64,000 nucleotides of DNA, taken from positions 32,515,536-32,579,535 of the forward strand of contig JAJLRJ010000005.1 of the NCBI GenBank assembly GCA_024195265.1, read 5' to 3'. The first letter of the stretch is position 1. Each line of letters opens with the position of its first letter. The notes below the pieces were generated by a model. The model saw only the letters and a program-made list of their open reading frames with translations, was not told where the DNA came from and ran no database searches. Both the position numbers and the translations under genes were made by a program. Below, in pieces: positions 27,670-39,424 of this stretch. The stretch is from Dendrophyllia cribrosa. Taxonomy: Eukaryota > Cnidaria > Anthozoa > Scleractinia > Dendrophylliidae.

Positions 27670-29003
27670 AAATCCTTACGTTTAATTGAAAAAAAAAATA
27701 TCGAACCGTGTCAGTGTGAAAACATAAGCTTACCACAATATTGCGTTACGCCATAGTTACAGTCTGTAATAGAATAAACTGGTTATGAAACTCAGTCAGT
27801 CCTTTGTTATATGTTTTTATTCTCTATTTCTTTTGTTCGTTTGCCTTGACCCTGCACAAAACACAAAAGGTATTGAAATGCATATGAGCAACTGACCAGT
27901 AGAAACATTTGGGCTCACACGTTAAACAAAACAATGTGCACGGTCATGGTTCGTTCAACATAAAACAAAGCAGCTTTGTACACTCTCTTTTAAATTTGTT
28001 GAGCTTCATAACCAGTTAAAAGAAATTTTTTTTTTTGAAAAACATTTTTGCATCGACTTTTTTTTTGTAATTTGTACTGGTGTTACACTTTTTGCACCGG
28101 TGTTACACTTTTTGCACTGGTGTTACACTTGAACTGCACTGCACTTAGCCAATCAGAATTGAGTATTTTTTTTCATGTATATCTGGAAATTCGGGGTGCA
28201 AATTAAACTTTTAGCTCTAAAAGGTTCTCCAGGAATTTTCTTCTTTTCAAAAACTGTTCACTTCTCTTTTTGAAACACGATGTGTTATGTAAAATATATT
28301 TTTGCCAAGTAGGATGTGCTTTGACAGAGTAGAACCTTGCGAAATGTTATGTTTTTCAAACTGAATGAGAAGCTCCTTCCACCAACTTTGTCGGCGCTAA
28401 AGAAAAACTTTCATTGAATGAGAAAATTATGTATACAATCTCTCGTGCAGCACTCAGACTGTTAAAAGGGTCGAAAAGGGAATGGATGCTTATGCCTTTA
28501 AGATATCTTGAACACTTCAAAAGAAGATGAAACTAAAAAGCTAACGCAAGAAGAAGTGCAACATAGCCCATTTCGAAAAATACCATAATAATCTTTTATG
28601 TGCAGGCTCACCCTTACCGGGGTGTAATTATTCAAGTCTCCTTTGTTAGAATGACACAATGGTATTCAGAGTACATGTAGGAACGCTAGGCGTAGCATTG
28701 TGTGTTCGTATACAAATGTGCAGCGTATGCAAATTGCCAAGAAGTTGAAGCATAGCACATGCAGTTCGTGCTGAAAACAAAAGAAATTGGAAAAATCCGG
28801 CTTACATCAAGCGCCACCCAAACATGGTATTTTTTGAAGTGGCCTATTCGTTAAAGATAACACTAAAGACAACCATGTTGGTTGTCGGTGATGTTATATT
28901 ATGCTTTCTACCCGCAATCAATGTCGTCCTGTTTCAGTTTAAGCGGTACATCACACTGCCTGAAAGACTAAAAAACTTCATCCCATCACATGGCCTTTTA
29001 TTT
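27670..29003. other. Non-coding interval with dispersed repeat fragments
   Basis: No exon is recognised. It holds a short tandem 'ctggtgttacactttttgca' repeat near 28076-28130 and a fragment at about 28246-28325 shared with 7496-7575. Confidence 0.5.
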
Positions 29004-29218
29004 GAAGATAAGAGAAATGCTGTATTACACAACATTCCAGGGGATAATAGAAATGTTGTATGACACAACATTCCAGAGCATAATAGAAATGCTGCATGAC
29101 ATAATATTCCAGAAGATAATAGAAATGTTGCATGACACAGCATTCCAAGGGATAATGGGAAATGTTGTATGACGCAACATTCTAGAGGATAATAGAATGA
29201 ATGTTGCATATTGTTGCG
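29004..29218. repeat. Tandem array of ~33-bp self-complementary units
   Basis: Six units, each built on 'aatgttgtatgacacaacat' with inverted halves (aatgttgt / acaacatt). Each unit could form a hairpin, and frames are open on both strands for short distances. Confidence 0.8.
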
Positions 29219-29429
29219 CGGAACGTTTGACCAAAATGAAACTACATGTCGCAACCGCGTGATCAAAGAGACGCGATATCTCTCGGGCAACAATGTTTTA
29301 TGATGTGAGGAGGGATCCGAAACTTTGCATTTGTTTGACAAACCCTTGATACTTCACTGTTTCTCATCGAATTGTTCGAAATTTAACGTAGAATTAAACG
29401 TGCGCAATGCACGACTAGCGAAGGATTGC

Positions 29430-30160
29430 AATTGTTTCACTGATCAAACTGATCGGAATCACTGCTTTCAGAGACTGCAGGACAGGGTCTTTGGCAGTGT
29501 CTTCACGGATTTCTTGGATTTGTGTTGAGACACTGACAGGAATTTCTTCACGGAATGGATTCTTTCTACTTCTTGATCTGCCTTTCCTGGAAGGTGTTCC
29601 TCTAGTAGGTATGCTCTAGAAAGTGTATCCGCAACTGAGATACAACTCTCTGCCGAGCTTGTACTTGATTTCTACATCTCCAAAGGCTTGTAGTCTGTCC
29701 ACAAGATAACCTTTCTGCCATAAACATACTAGTGATTATGCTCCGTGCCAAATACTTGGGCGAGCAGCTCCTTCTCGATTTGTGAGTAATTCTGTTCAGG
29801 TTTCGTGAGAGCTCTGCCAGCATAGGTTACAGACTGACATTGTTGCACGAGCGCGAAGCCAATTACTTTCTACAAGGAATCTCCTTCTCCGCACTTGGAG
29901 CTATGGACACAGCTTTTTTGGTCGTCACAAAGGTTTCATCGTACTCTTTGGACCACTCACAAAGAACATCTTTATGTGTAACTCGGCGGAGGGGCCCAGT
30001 CATATCAGGCAGGTCTTTTAGAAACCTTGACAAGGTACTTGACTGTGTTTACGAAGCGCTGTACGGCTTGAACATCTTCAGGTTTAGGCATGCTGCAGAT
30101 AGCTTCTACCTTTTGCGGATCAGGTTTCAATCCTTCGCTGGTTAACAAGTGACCGATAAA
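29430..30160 (-). pseudogene. Ty3/gypsy-like pol remnant, downstream part (RT end, RNase H)
   Basis: On the minus strand, segments read SEGLKPDPQK-like and KPEDVQAVQRF-like RT connection motifs, then a RNase H-like region: YAGRALTKPEQNYSQIEKEL and VILWTDYKPLEM, with in-frame stops between and after. It continues the gypsy fragment at 36560-37745, from which it is separated by the transposon inserted at 30161-36559. No LTR is seen; truncated at the left end. Confidence 0.75.
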
Positions 30161-33100
30161 TAGTCCAGTCATTTTATGGAGAAAAATTGGGTCAACCTAA
30201 AACTAATTGCAACAGAAGTTTTTTCAGCAGTTTTTAAGCCAGAAATCCATCCTCTACAACATATCAAAAATCATATTAAATCGTAACAGGGGAAATGGGT
30301 CAAAAACAGGATTTATCTATAAGCATTTTTGTACAGAATATTCAAAAATGCCGAAATCACTCACACTGACTTCCCAGGAATATGCTTGATATTTTTAGCA
30401 TTACTTCGTATTTCACTATCAAATCTACAAACATGTGTTGTTCTATTTCTTCTGTATAAAAAAATAAAAAAAGAGAAGCCGATTTATTTTAAACCGACTA
30501 AAAATAAATGAGCCATGTGGTTGTTTCAAGCACGCTTTGTGGCTGCGCGCCGACAGAATGTATATCGGCGTATGTTTGCTTACATGTTTTGCCTCATTAA
30601 TAGCGTATGCTCTTCACTCTGAATATTGAAAGGGCACATCATATTTAGCTTTCTCTGGCGATTTGAGCCCGATATGACAGATACTCTTTTAGCGCAATGC
30701 TGTTTTAAAAACTCGAAATTTTACCAAAAAGAATGTATGGCTCATTAGCACTTTTGCCACCCAGTAATTTTGCAGTTTTGGATAGCTGATATTTCTTTAA
30801 ATATAAAATGCAAAATAGCTGTAATTTGGGTACCTTACTAAGTTTCACAAGTTCTTTCAACGTTTGAAGTCGATTCGTATTTACACGATGCCTTCTCTAC
30901 GTTAATACGTATGCCAAAAAGACCAAATGTAAACTATGACGTAATAAAATATTCCCCAACCTGACAAGGGTTGTTAATTTCACCTGGATTGTCACCACGT
31001 GTCGCGCCTTGCTCGTCGTGTCTGGAAAGCTTTGGAGATCCAGGTGAGTCGTTATTTCTTTGCCTTTACTTATAACAGTACGACTATAAGTGAAGAAACG
31101 CCAGCATATAAATGTAATTATACACGGATTATCATTTCTCCGTTTATAGAAGTACGGTAGCTCACGTATGTGCTGAAAGTATCGTCTTGCTTTGTATCAG
31201 CCGAACCGGCCTTCCGCATATTTGTAGTTTTTCAATCCCTGAAAAACTATTTCTTTGATAAAGTACGTTTAGTGACTCAAACTATATTTTAGATAATGCT
31301 GACCAGAAGTTGCTGGTTACATTGTATTTTATTATTTTATTGCACCTACATTTCAGATTTTCAACAATCCTGCATGTGATGGATGAAAATGTCATATGTG
31401 CAATTTGCAAGCGAGCGCTTGAAAATGGAGAACCGACAGTACTGCTTCGAGAAAAGGGCAGTGAAGGGATTAATCGTGCCAGTGAACAGAGGGGCGACTC
31501 AATACGAACAGTTTTTGGTCAGCGCGTTCACAAAGACTGCCGCCGCGACTACTGTTTGCATAAAAATATTGCCCGAGCTAAAAAGCAGGAAAACATGCAA
31601 TCTGAAAATAGCCGGCGCTCTTTGGTTCGGAAGGTCGAAAGCTGCTTCAGCTTTCAAACTGACTGTTTTTTCTGCGGTACAGCAGTAAACTTTGATCAAG
31701 AGAAAAAAAGATCCCAGGACGCATTTAAGGTTGGCTATCGAAACAAAAGACACTGTTCTTCATATATGCTCTGAGAGGGGGGATGCGTGGGCGGAGGTGG
31801 TTAGAGCAAGAATTATGCATGTGCACGACTTACCTGCAGCCGATGCTGTTTATCATCAGTCGTGTAGTGTTAACTTTCGCACAAAGAAACAAATTCCGAG
31901 AATCTATGCATGCGAACAGCCCGAGTTAAAAAAAGGGAAAATTGGGCGACCGCAGGACGAAAAAAGATGGGAGGCGTTTTTGAAAACGACAAGTTTTCTT
32001 CGCGAAAACGACGATGAACAGATAACCATTGGAGACCTGGAAGAGAAAATGCAGGAGTATCTGGGAGAATCTGGCGGCGCGACATACAGCCATCCCCACA
32101 TGAAGGCCAAACTCAATGAACACTTTGGTAATCAGATAATTATAACAGAAGTTAACGGGAAAGCCAATGTCGTAACATTCCGAAGCACCGCCGAAAGCAT
32201 TCTACACGATTTTCACAGGATGAATCAGCAAAAGTCGACCCAGAGACTGAGAAGCTTAACATTATTAAAACCGCCGCCAAGTTAATAAAAAAGAAGGACT
32301 GATATCAGAGCAGTAGAAACAGCAAACGATAGGTACCCACTAATCGATGATGATGTTCGGGCAGCGTGTGATTTCCTCCCACAGTCTCTAATACAGTTAC
32401 TGGAGAGTATCCTGGTTAGAAAAGACCCATTAAAGCTAGCATCAATTGGTCAGGCCATCATACAAGCTGCACGGCCCCGTGTCGTTATCGCACCTCTGCA
32501 AATTGGTCTCGCCATTCAGCTCCACCACAACTACGCATCGCGGTTTCTTATAGACACCCTTCATCGACATGGGTTTTGCTCCTCTTACAATGAAGTGCTT
32601 TTGGTCAGAATGCGGCTTTGGACCAGGGGACGGATATCCCGCATTATAATAAAGAGTTTGTACAGTACGTGGCAGACAATGTGGACCACAATATTCGAAC
32701 ACTTGATGGTAACGATACCTTCCACGGTATGGGTATGGTAGCCACCATAACCCCAGCAATCAAGCGAATCAGAAGTGTACCAAGGCAAAAGGTGAAGCCT
32801 GAACAGATCGCATCCACGGGGAAAGTCCAGATACAGCCACCAACAGAGCCTCGGCTTGGCCGTTTAGAGGTGAAATACAACGACATCGTGGTTAAACAGG
32901 TAGTGGATCCAACAGCTAATATGGACGTGCTATGGAAATGTTCACTTCTTTTTGGTATAACGCGGCCATCCTGGGGTGGACTAATGCAGGCTCTACACCA
33001 GGGCGAACACAAGGGGCAATCATCGATCATGTTCCTTCCCATGATAGACATGAACCCTAGTGACATCACATGTATTTCATCGACTATGAAGTTTGTATGT

Positions 33101-36100
33101 GACCATGCAAAGCGCCACCACATTGCGACATCCGTCATCACGTTCGACCAGCCCTTGTGGTGGAAGGCATTCACCATAATTCAGATGGAGCCTGCTGGGA
33201 GTGACATAGGCAGAGTGATCGTGCGCTTGGGCGCCTTCCACACAGAGATGAGCTTTTTAGGATCCATTGGACATCTGATGGCTGGTTCAGGGATGAGAAA
33301 ACTTCTAGAACTGATATATGCGTCAAACGCGGTGGACCATATATTGACTGGAAAAGCCATTGCCCGTGCAGTCCGTGCGCATTTCATTCTCGACGCAGCG
33401 CTAAATGCACTGCTTTACTCGGCTGCTCTAGGAGTATCCATTCCTCACATTCAAACTCAAGGTATGCGCATTGTATTTTAGTTTCCGCTTTTACTAAATT
33501 GAATTTTGCTTCACATTATGGAATTTTATTTGTTTGTTTTTGCTGTAGACTATCAGCTAGAGTGCCAAATTCCCGTGGAAACCGTAACACCCGATGAGAT
33601 CTTACCTGCTGGCGATGCTGTTTTTCACTTGGACAACAGTGCAGAACACTGTAAGTTATATTTTACTAATGTGCCATATACAATTCGTGTGTAACCTCAC
33701 TCCACGCACTGCTGCAGTTAATTGACTATTTTATTTATTACAGCTCACAAAGATGATATAATTACAGACGACAATACCGCTGGTTCCTCAAATGCACCTA
33801 CAGGTGAGTTAGAATTGGGTTTGGTTAATATAAACTCTGTTTTGCTCTGCTGTTGCATGTGACTGAGATATTATATCAATGATTAATTCACAGCACCCGA
33901 CAAAACTGCAGACCCGGAGAATGCAGAAAGCTCGATAATAAAGGAGGCCTGCGCACTGCTCGAAAATAAAACCACTGCCGAGGAAATCAGTACCTCAAAC
34001 ACGCTAAACATCATCAGGGATCGTGTGCGTGATCAAGAAATGCTGTCCAAAGAGACCAGCCGCACATCTGCACTTTGGATTCAGTATATGAAGATGATAG
34101 ATATCTTGCGCACTTTCATCAAAGCAGAACGTACATCCAACTGGGAGCTACACCTTCAAACGTTGGCAGAAATGCTTCCCTACCTTGCAGCATCAGGGCA
34201 CAATCTATATGTGAAGTGCGCGCGTCTGTATCTCCAGACAATGAACCAACTGCCAACTCAACATCCAGATGTGCATCGAGCTTTCCTCTCGGGTTTTCAC
34301 ACCGTACGACGAAGCGACCGCTTTTGGGCAGGCCTGTCTACGGACCTCATAATAGAGCAAGTCTTGATGAGGAGCCTGAAGACAAGCGGCGGATTAACAA
34401 GAGGAAGGGGGATGACCGAACAACAGCGACTGATGTGGCTGCTCTCTATGCCAACCTGCGCAGAAACCAACCGCACGATGCAGGAGCTTACTGGGGTACA
34501 GTACAACTCTGGAGAGCAAAACAAAGACATGACGACCGCCAGACAACAGCGTGACATGAAGGATACCGTTACAGTTCTCAACGCCCTGGCTGAAAGAAAT
34601 CCCTTCTCGCCTGACCCAAATCTCCGCAACATCATGACCGGTGTAAACGCCGATAGTGCTGTAAACGTGGATACTGCCCGAGCAGTTGGAGAGAAGATTT
34701 TAACAACGATGACCGGACAGTCCGTTACGGATTACACATTTAAGCGCAATGCACAGGCTGTTACTCTTGTGTCACAGTCGTCTGTCACGATTGAGAATGA
34801 CGTCGTCCAGGTGGATCCACAACTGCTCTTCCAACGGCTCATACTGGCCTGTAGCAGCTCAGAAGATCTGGCGGAGCTATTTCGGTACGAACTGTGTAGT
34901 TACCCAACTGCCCTGTTCGAGAGTCCCACGATGCTGCGGCAGCCGCAAAAGCCTGTTCTTGCAGATGCTCTTTGGGTTAAACTGATGCCAGACGCCAAGA
35001 CGGGACCAACAGGAGACGTTCAGTACGTTCTAGACGGCGGGGCACTACTCCATCGGATTCCATGGCCTCGAGGATCAGCCACGTACCAAGAGATTTGTAA
35101 TATGTACTGCAGTTATGTGACAAGGAAGTACGGCAAGCCTATTGTAGTGTTTTAAGGGTACGAAAAGGTATCGACAAAGAACATGACGCAGAGGAGGCGA
35201 ACAGCTGGGAAAGTTGGAGCGACGGTGACCTTCTCTCAAGACATGAATGTCACGATGAAGAAGGATCAATTTCTGTCGATTGTGAAGAACAAGCAGCAGT
35301 TCATAAACATGCTCAGCCAGTTTCTGCAGAAGACCAACTGCCTGACTTACCACGCGCAGGGTGACGCAGATCTTCTCATTGTGAAGATAGCTGTAGAGTC
35401 TGCGAGAACAAGAACCACAGCACTTGTCGGCGACGATACTGATCTACTGGTGCTTCTTTGCTACTATACCAGTCCTGACAGCTGTGACCTGTACTTCAAG
35501 CCAGAGCCTAAAGCTAATTCACGACAACGCGTTTGAAACATCAAGAAAGTTAAGGAGCAGTGGGGGGCGGAGGTTTGTGACAACATTTTGTTCATACATG
35601 CCATCACTGGGTGCGACACCACATCCCGCCTTCATGGAATCGGCAAAGGTGCGGCTTTGAAGAAATTCGTTAACTCCCCATACTTCCGAGAGCAAGCAAA
35701 AGTCTTTAATATGACTTCCACCGTGGATGAAATTGCTGCAGCGGGTGAGAATGCATTGGTATCTCTATACAATGGGAAACCCGGCGATAGGCTTGATGTC
35801 CTCAGATACCAGAAGTACTTCGAGAAAGTGGCAAGTAAGAGCACACAAATCCAACCCCAAAGCCTACCACCGACATCTACAGCAGCAATATATCACAGCC
35901 TACGGGTGAACCTGCAAGTAAAGGAATGGAAGGGCGAGAGTCTTGATATGCGAACAGAGGAGTGGGACTGGAATGTTACCGAAGATCAAGTGGTCCCGGT
36001 TATGACACGCTTGCCACCAGCGTCCGACTCCCTTCTGCGGATCGTGAGGTGCAATTGTTCATCAGACTGCAGCACATTAAGATGTACCTGCCGTAAGCAC

Positions 36101-36559
36101 AGCCTCGAGTGTTCTCCAGCCTGTGGCCAATGCAGAGGATCTGGGTGTACAAACTCCGCCATAAAGTCAGTGGACGAAGACAGTGATGACTCTGTAGATT
36201 AGGCACTCAAAGAGTTTAGCCAAATGAAACGATTTTGTATGAAAATAAGCTCTCTAGCTGAACTTGTGCCTTATCTTTCTCTATATTTACACTCCTGTAC
36301 CAATTTTGAATGATTTCAGACAAATGTAAGACCTGCAAATGCATAATAAATCAACTTCCGGTTCAGAACGTCATTTCCATGTTGCACCAGAGAGTGAGTT
36401 AACGTCACTAAAATACAAACCGGTTTTTATTGATGTTCCCGTGTGTCGATAAAATATGATTTTTAGTATGTTGTTATAGATGGTATTTCAGATAATATTA
36501 TGAAGAGAAACCTTCTGTTGCAATTAGTTTTGGGTCAAAACCGTAAAATGACTGGACTA
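30161..36559 (+). mobile_element. Academ-like DNA transposon nested in a gypsy element
   Basis: A 6,399-bp insert bounded by inverted ends 'tagtccagtcatttta' (30161) and 'taaaatgactggacta' (36559). The similarity extends inward, with a small gap, to 'aaaactaattgcaacagaag'. It is flanked by a 3-bp duplication (aaa). Removing the insert and one aaa rejoins the gypsy reading frame exactly. A 3-bp duplication plus a coding region with an XPG/FEN1-like aspartate motif and a Cys-rich C-terminus fits the Academ superfamily (AcademX lineage) as I remember it. Superfamily assignment is by inference. Confidence 0.7.
31379..36202 (+). pseudogene. Decayed Academ-like transposase / XPG-like protein gene
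   Basis: A broken multi-exon gene within the transposon. Order: N-terminal Cys/His region (ICAICKRALENGEPTVLLRE; CFFCGTAVNFDQ); a central domain (LLFGITRPSWGGLMQALHQG; VITFDQPLWWKAF; GSIGHLMAGSGMRKLLELIY) likely the transposase core; a large helical region; a nuclease-like block (TTALVGDDTDLLVLLCY, then FIHAITGCDTTSRLHGIGKG) resembling XPG/FEN1 or PIN folds; and a C-terminal Cys-rich motif (RCNCSSDCSTLRCTCRKH). Introns lie near 33463-33549, about 33651-33743 and about 33806-33894. Lesions seen: a frameshift near 31700-31740, shifts between 32200 and 32620, a TAA at 35153-35155 and a TGA at 35534-35536, both in frame with what follows. Not functional as it stands. Confidence 0.75.
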
Positions 36560-37745
36560 AAATAGAACCTGATAGCATTTGAACTCGAACTTCTCTCTAT
36601 TGAGTTTAATGTTCTTTCTTGGCACCTTTTTAAGAGGCTTCTTAAGTTCCTATCTTGGTCCTGTGATACTGCTGACGGCAGGATAGCACTCTTTTCTGTA
36701 ATCATCAGGTTGTCAAAGATTCTTTCTACACCAGGTAATTCTTCTAAATTCTGATGAAGCTTTTGCTGAAACAGTTTGGGGGTGGGTGAAATCCCAAATG
36801 ACATGCGTTTCCAACAGCAGCGTCTCCACAGTGGTTAGCAAACTTGACTCGTCGTCGACCTCGATGTGCAGAAAACCATCTTTTAAGGTCCGCTTTGCTG
36901 AAGACTTTAACATCGGCTAATTCGGGAAGAAAAGTTTGCTATCACAGGTAAGGGGTAGTGCGAACGCTTCAGTGCCTGATTCCTATGGACTGGGTCAACA
37001 ATGCAGGTTCTCAATCTTCCATTGGGCTTTTCAACCACTACGAGACTTGACACCCAGTCGGTAGGCTCTTTTACTTTATCTTTGAGTGCGAATGGAACTC
37101 GGCAAGGAGGATTGATCAACCGGTGTGACTGTCTCATGAATTTCGAGGTGAAGTTTTCCTTCCATGCAGCCTTGTCCTTTGAACACTTCTCCAAAGTCCC
37201 CTATCACTAATCCAGGGTAAGACTTGCAGTGTTAGTGGTGACTTGCTGAATGTTCTCTTGCTGCACTGTTACAGATTCATTTGCTGAGAGGCGCGAGATC
37301 CAATCAGCGGTGTGTAAGTACGGTCAGACTCAATCATGTTTCGTCCGAGGTAAAACATTACACGAAGCACCCGTGTTAATCTGCATTCGGACACTTTCTC
37401 CTGTGATTTCCATTGTCGCGAAGATTTTTGTTTTCGGGAAGGCCGTCCTCGTTGACCGTATGCACATTTTCTTCAGTCGAGTCGAAGGTTACGAACAGTA
37501 ATTCTTCTTCTGAGGAATAATCCGGGTCGACCATGTTAACACCATTCCGTGGTTGGCTATTTCTACCGGGGGCACACCTGCACGTTTCGGCGAAATGCTT
37601 TGGCCTGTTGCAAGCACGGCACACCTTTCCAATAATTCAACATGTCTTTAGGTTCCGGTACGTTTTTTTTATCAGTGTTGCATCCTTTCGTTGGCGCTTT
37701 CGATTTTCTCCGCTTGTCTAACGCATTGACGTCTTCCAATGGCAA
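36560..37745 (-). pseudogene. Ty3/gypsy-like gag-pol remnant, upstream part
   Basis: Minus-strand order: a nucleocapsid-like Cys motif (CRACNRPKHFAETC, about 37620-37580); a protease-like block near 37370 reading NTGASCNVLPR, where the catalytic Asp of D-T-G is replaced by Asn; and RT start (KPNGRLRTCIVDPVHRNQAL, LKDGFLHIEVDDESS). Several frameshifts and stops separate these. The block is cut at 36559 by the Academ-like insert and resumes at 30160. Confidence 0.8.
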
Positions 37746-39067
37746 AGTTTAAGTTATAAATTGGTTCAACAGTTCAAACAACACTAGCTATTTGCCCTCC
37801 ATGACGGAAAGGCTCTTTGGAATAGTGGACAGTACGGGTAACAACCGAAATTTTTTAAAGCTCAATTTTTGCTTATTGTTTGCTAAATACTATATCTATT
37901 GTCAGAAACTTCAATCCAAAACGTGCAATTTTGAAGAATTTATTGGAAAATTGAATTTCAGGCTCAGTATTGAGAAATATCTTTAATCCATCATAATCTA
38001 GAATAAGGGCAATTGCTTCTCCCTTTGTCTAATATTAATCTAGTTAACAATGTGTTTACAAGTCTTCTTAGTTAATTTTAGTTATACGTATCAGTCGTAT
38101 GCACGAGATATATATAATTTCCTTATATATTATATACTGAAGCAAGCAATTGAACGTGTAATTTTTAAGTTGTACCATTATTTTTTCTTTCCTTCTTGTA
38201 ATTTTTTTTTCCAATGCTTGATCTCCCTCTACGTTCATTTTCATGTGTGTGTAACGATTTTAGTGTAAATGTGGTATATGTTAATCAATAAAGATTAAAA
38301 AAAGAATCTTCCACTGGCATGTTTGTGCTTGAGGATTGTCCGCTGATCTCCTTAAGATGAGCACTCGTGGCTTCGGACGATCGATAGATATTCAAACACT
38401 TTACAAGCGACAATTTGGTCTCTTGTAACAGCTTTCGTCGAACGCTGTTATCGGTGATACCAAAAACAACAATGACAATTTATTAAGCTATTTCCCTTTA
38501 TAAACAAGGCATTACCTATCTATAATATTAAAAAAAAAATAAAAGTAAATACATCATTTTTTAAGTAATGCTTCACATAAGAACTATAGTAAACTTCATT
38601 GTTTTGCGGCATTGGCTCTTCCCCACATAGAATATCTTTGATTTCAAGAATAGAGAAGGGGCTGATGGTTTATAATTACATTTCATTATAAAAATACAGA
38701 AAATCCATTTGCGTCAAATATATTTTTGGAAATGTTCGTGCTTAACCAATCAGAATAGCCGAAGACAATAGCTACTAATTTTACTTCTTTGATGAAGTTC
38801 CCCAAATACAATATCTTCGAAAAATTGCATGTTGTGCGATTAGGTCTCAAAATACTTGAAACCTTAAAAAAATTAGACTTAATGCACCTTGAACCTTAAC
38901 TTTTTAGCGGTTTTCGAGTCTAGATGTGTGAATTGGGTGCCTTGGAAAGATGAAATGATTCGCGACAATGTATGCAAAATAAACTCAAAAGAAAAAACAC
39001 GAAAGAAAAAACACGACGATCCTTTTTTGCGATATGACGCTTCCTCGATTTCTCAAAAAAACCAATT
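37746..39067. other. Non-coding, AT-rich interval
   Basis: No gene or exon is recognised. It may include further decayed retroelement sequence next to the gypsy and LINE remnants. Confidence 0.5.
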
Positions 39068-39424
39068 GATGTTACCAATAAACATATTGACTCACTTCTC
39101 CTCCCCAATGATCTCAACTCCTGGGAAAAAGACGTTTTCGAAAAAGCGCATATATGCATTTGCAAACAATCTCTTGGAGTAAATAAACGATGTCCAAACG
39201 TTGCTGCCAGAAATGAACTGGGTAGATTACCACTGAAACTATCTTTGGACACCTCAATTGTTAAAATTTGGATTCATTTACAAAACTTGCAAGATAAAAA
39301 CAATGCAAAAAAATGCTTACAAATTTCCAAGGAAATGGTTGATAAAGACAAATCAGGTTTGATGCAGAAAATAAACACTATATGCGACTCTTTTAAGAAC
39401 CACATATACAAAAAACACCATTAA
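39068..39424 (+). pseudogene. LINE (non-LTR retrotransposon) 3'-end remnant
   Basis: A 118-codon frame ending in TAA reads FEKAHICICKQSLGVNKRCP, then ARNELGRLPLKLSLDTSIVK and WIHLQNL. The K-x-LGV...N-x-A...ELGR-x-PL...W pattern is characteristic of the region after the reverse transcriptase domain in many animal LINEs. The upstream RT is not preserved in the window. Confidence 0.65.

Noticed and set aside
28934..29341. 135-codon minus-strand frame
   Set aside because: Runs through the hairpin tandem repeat; repetitive Cys/His/Leu pattern is a repeat artefact.
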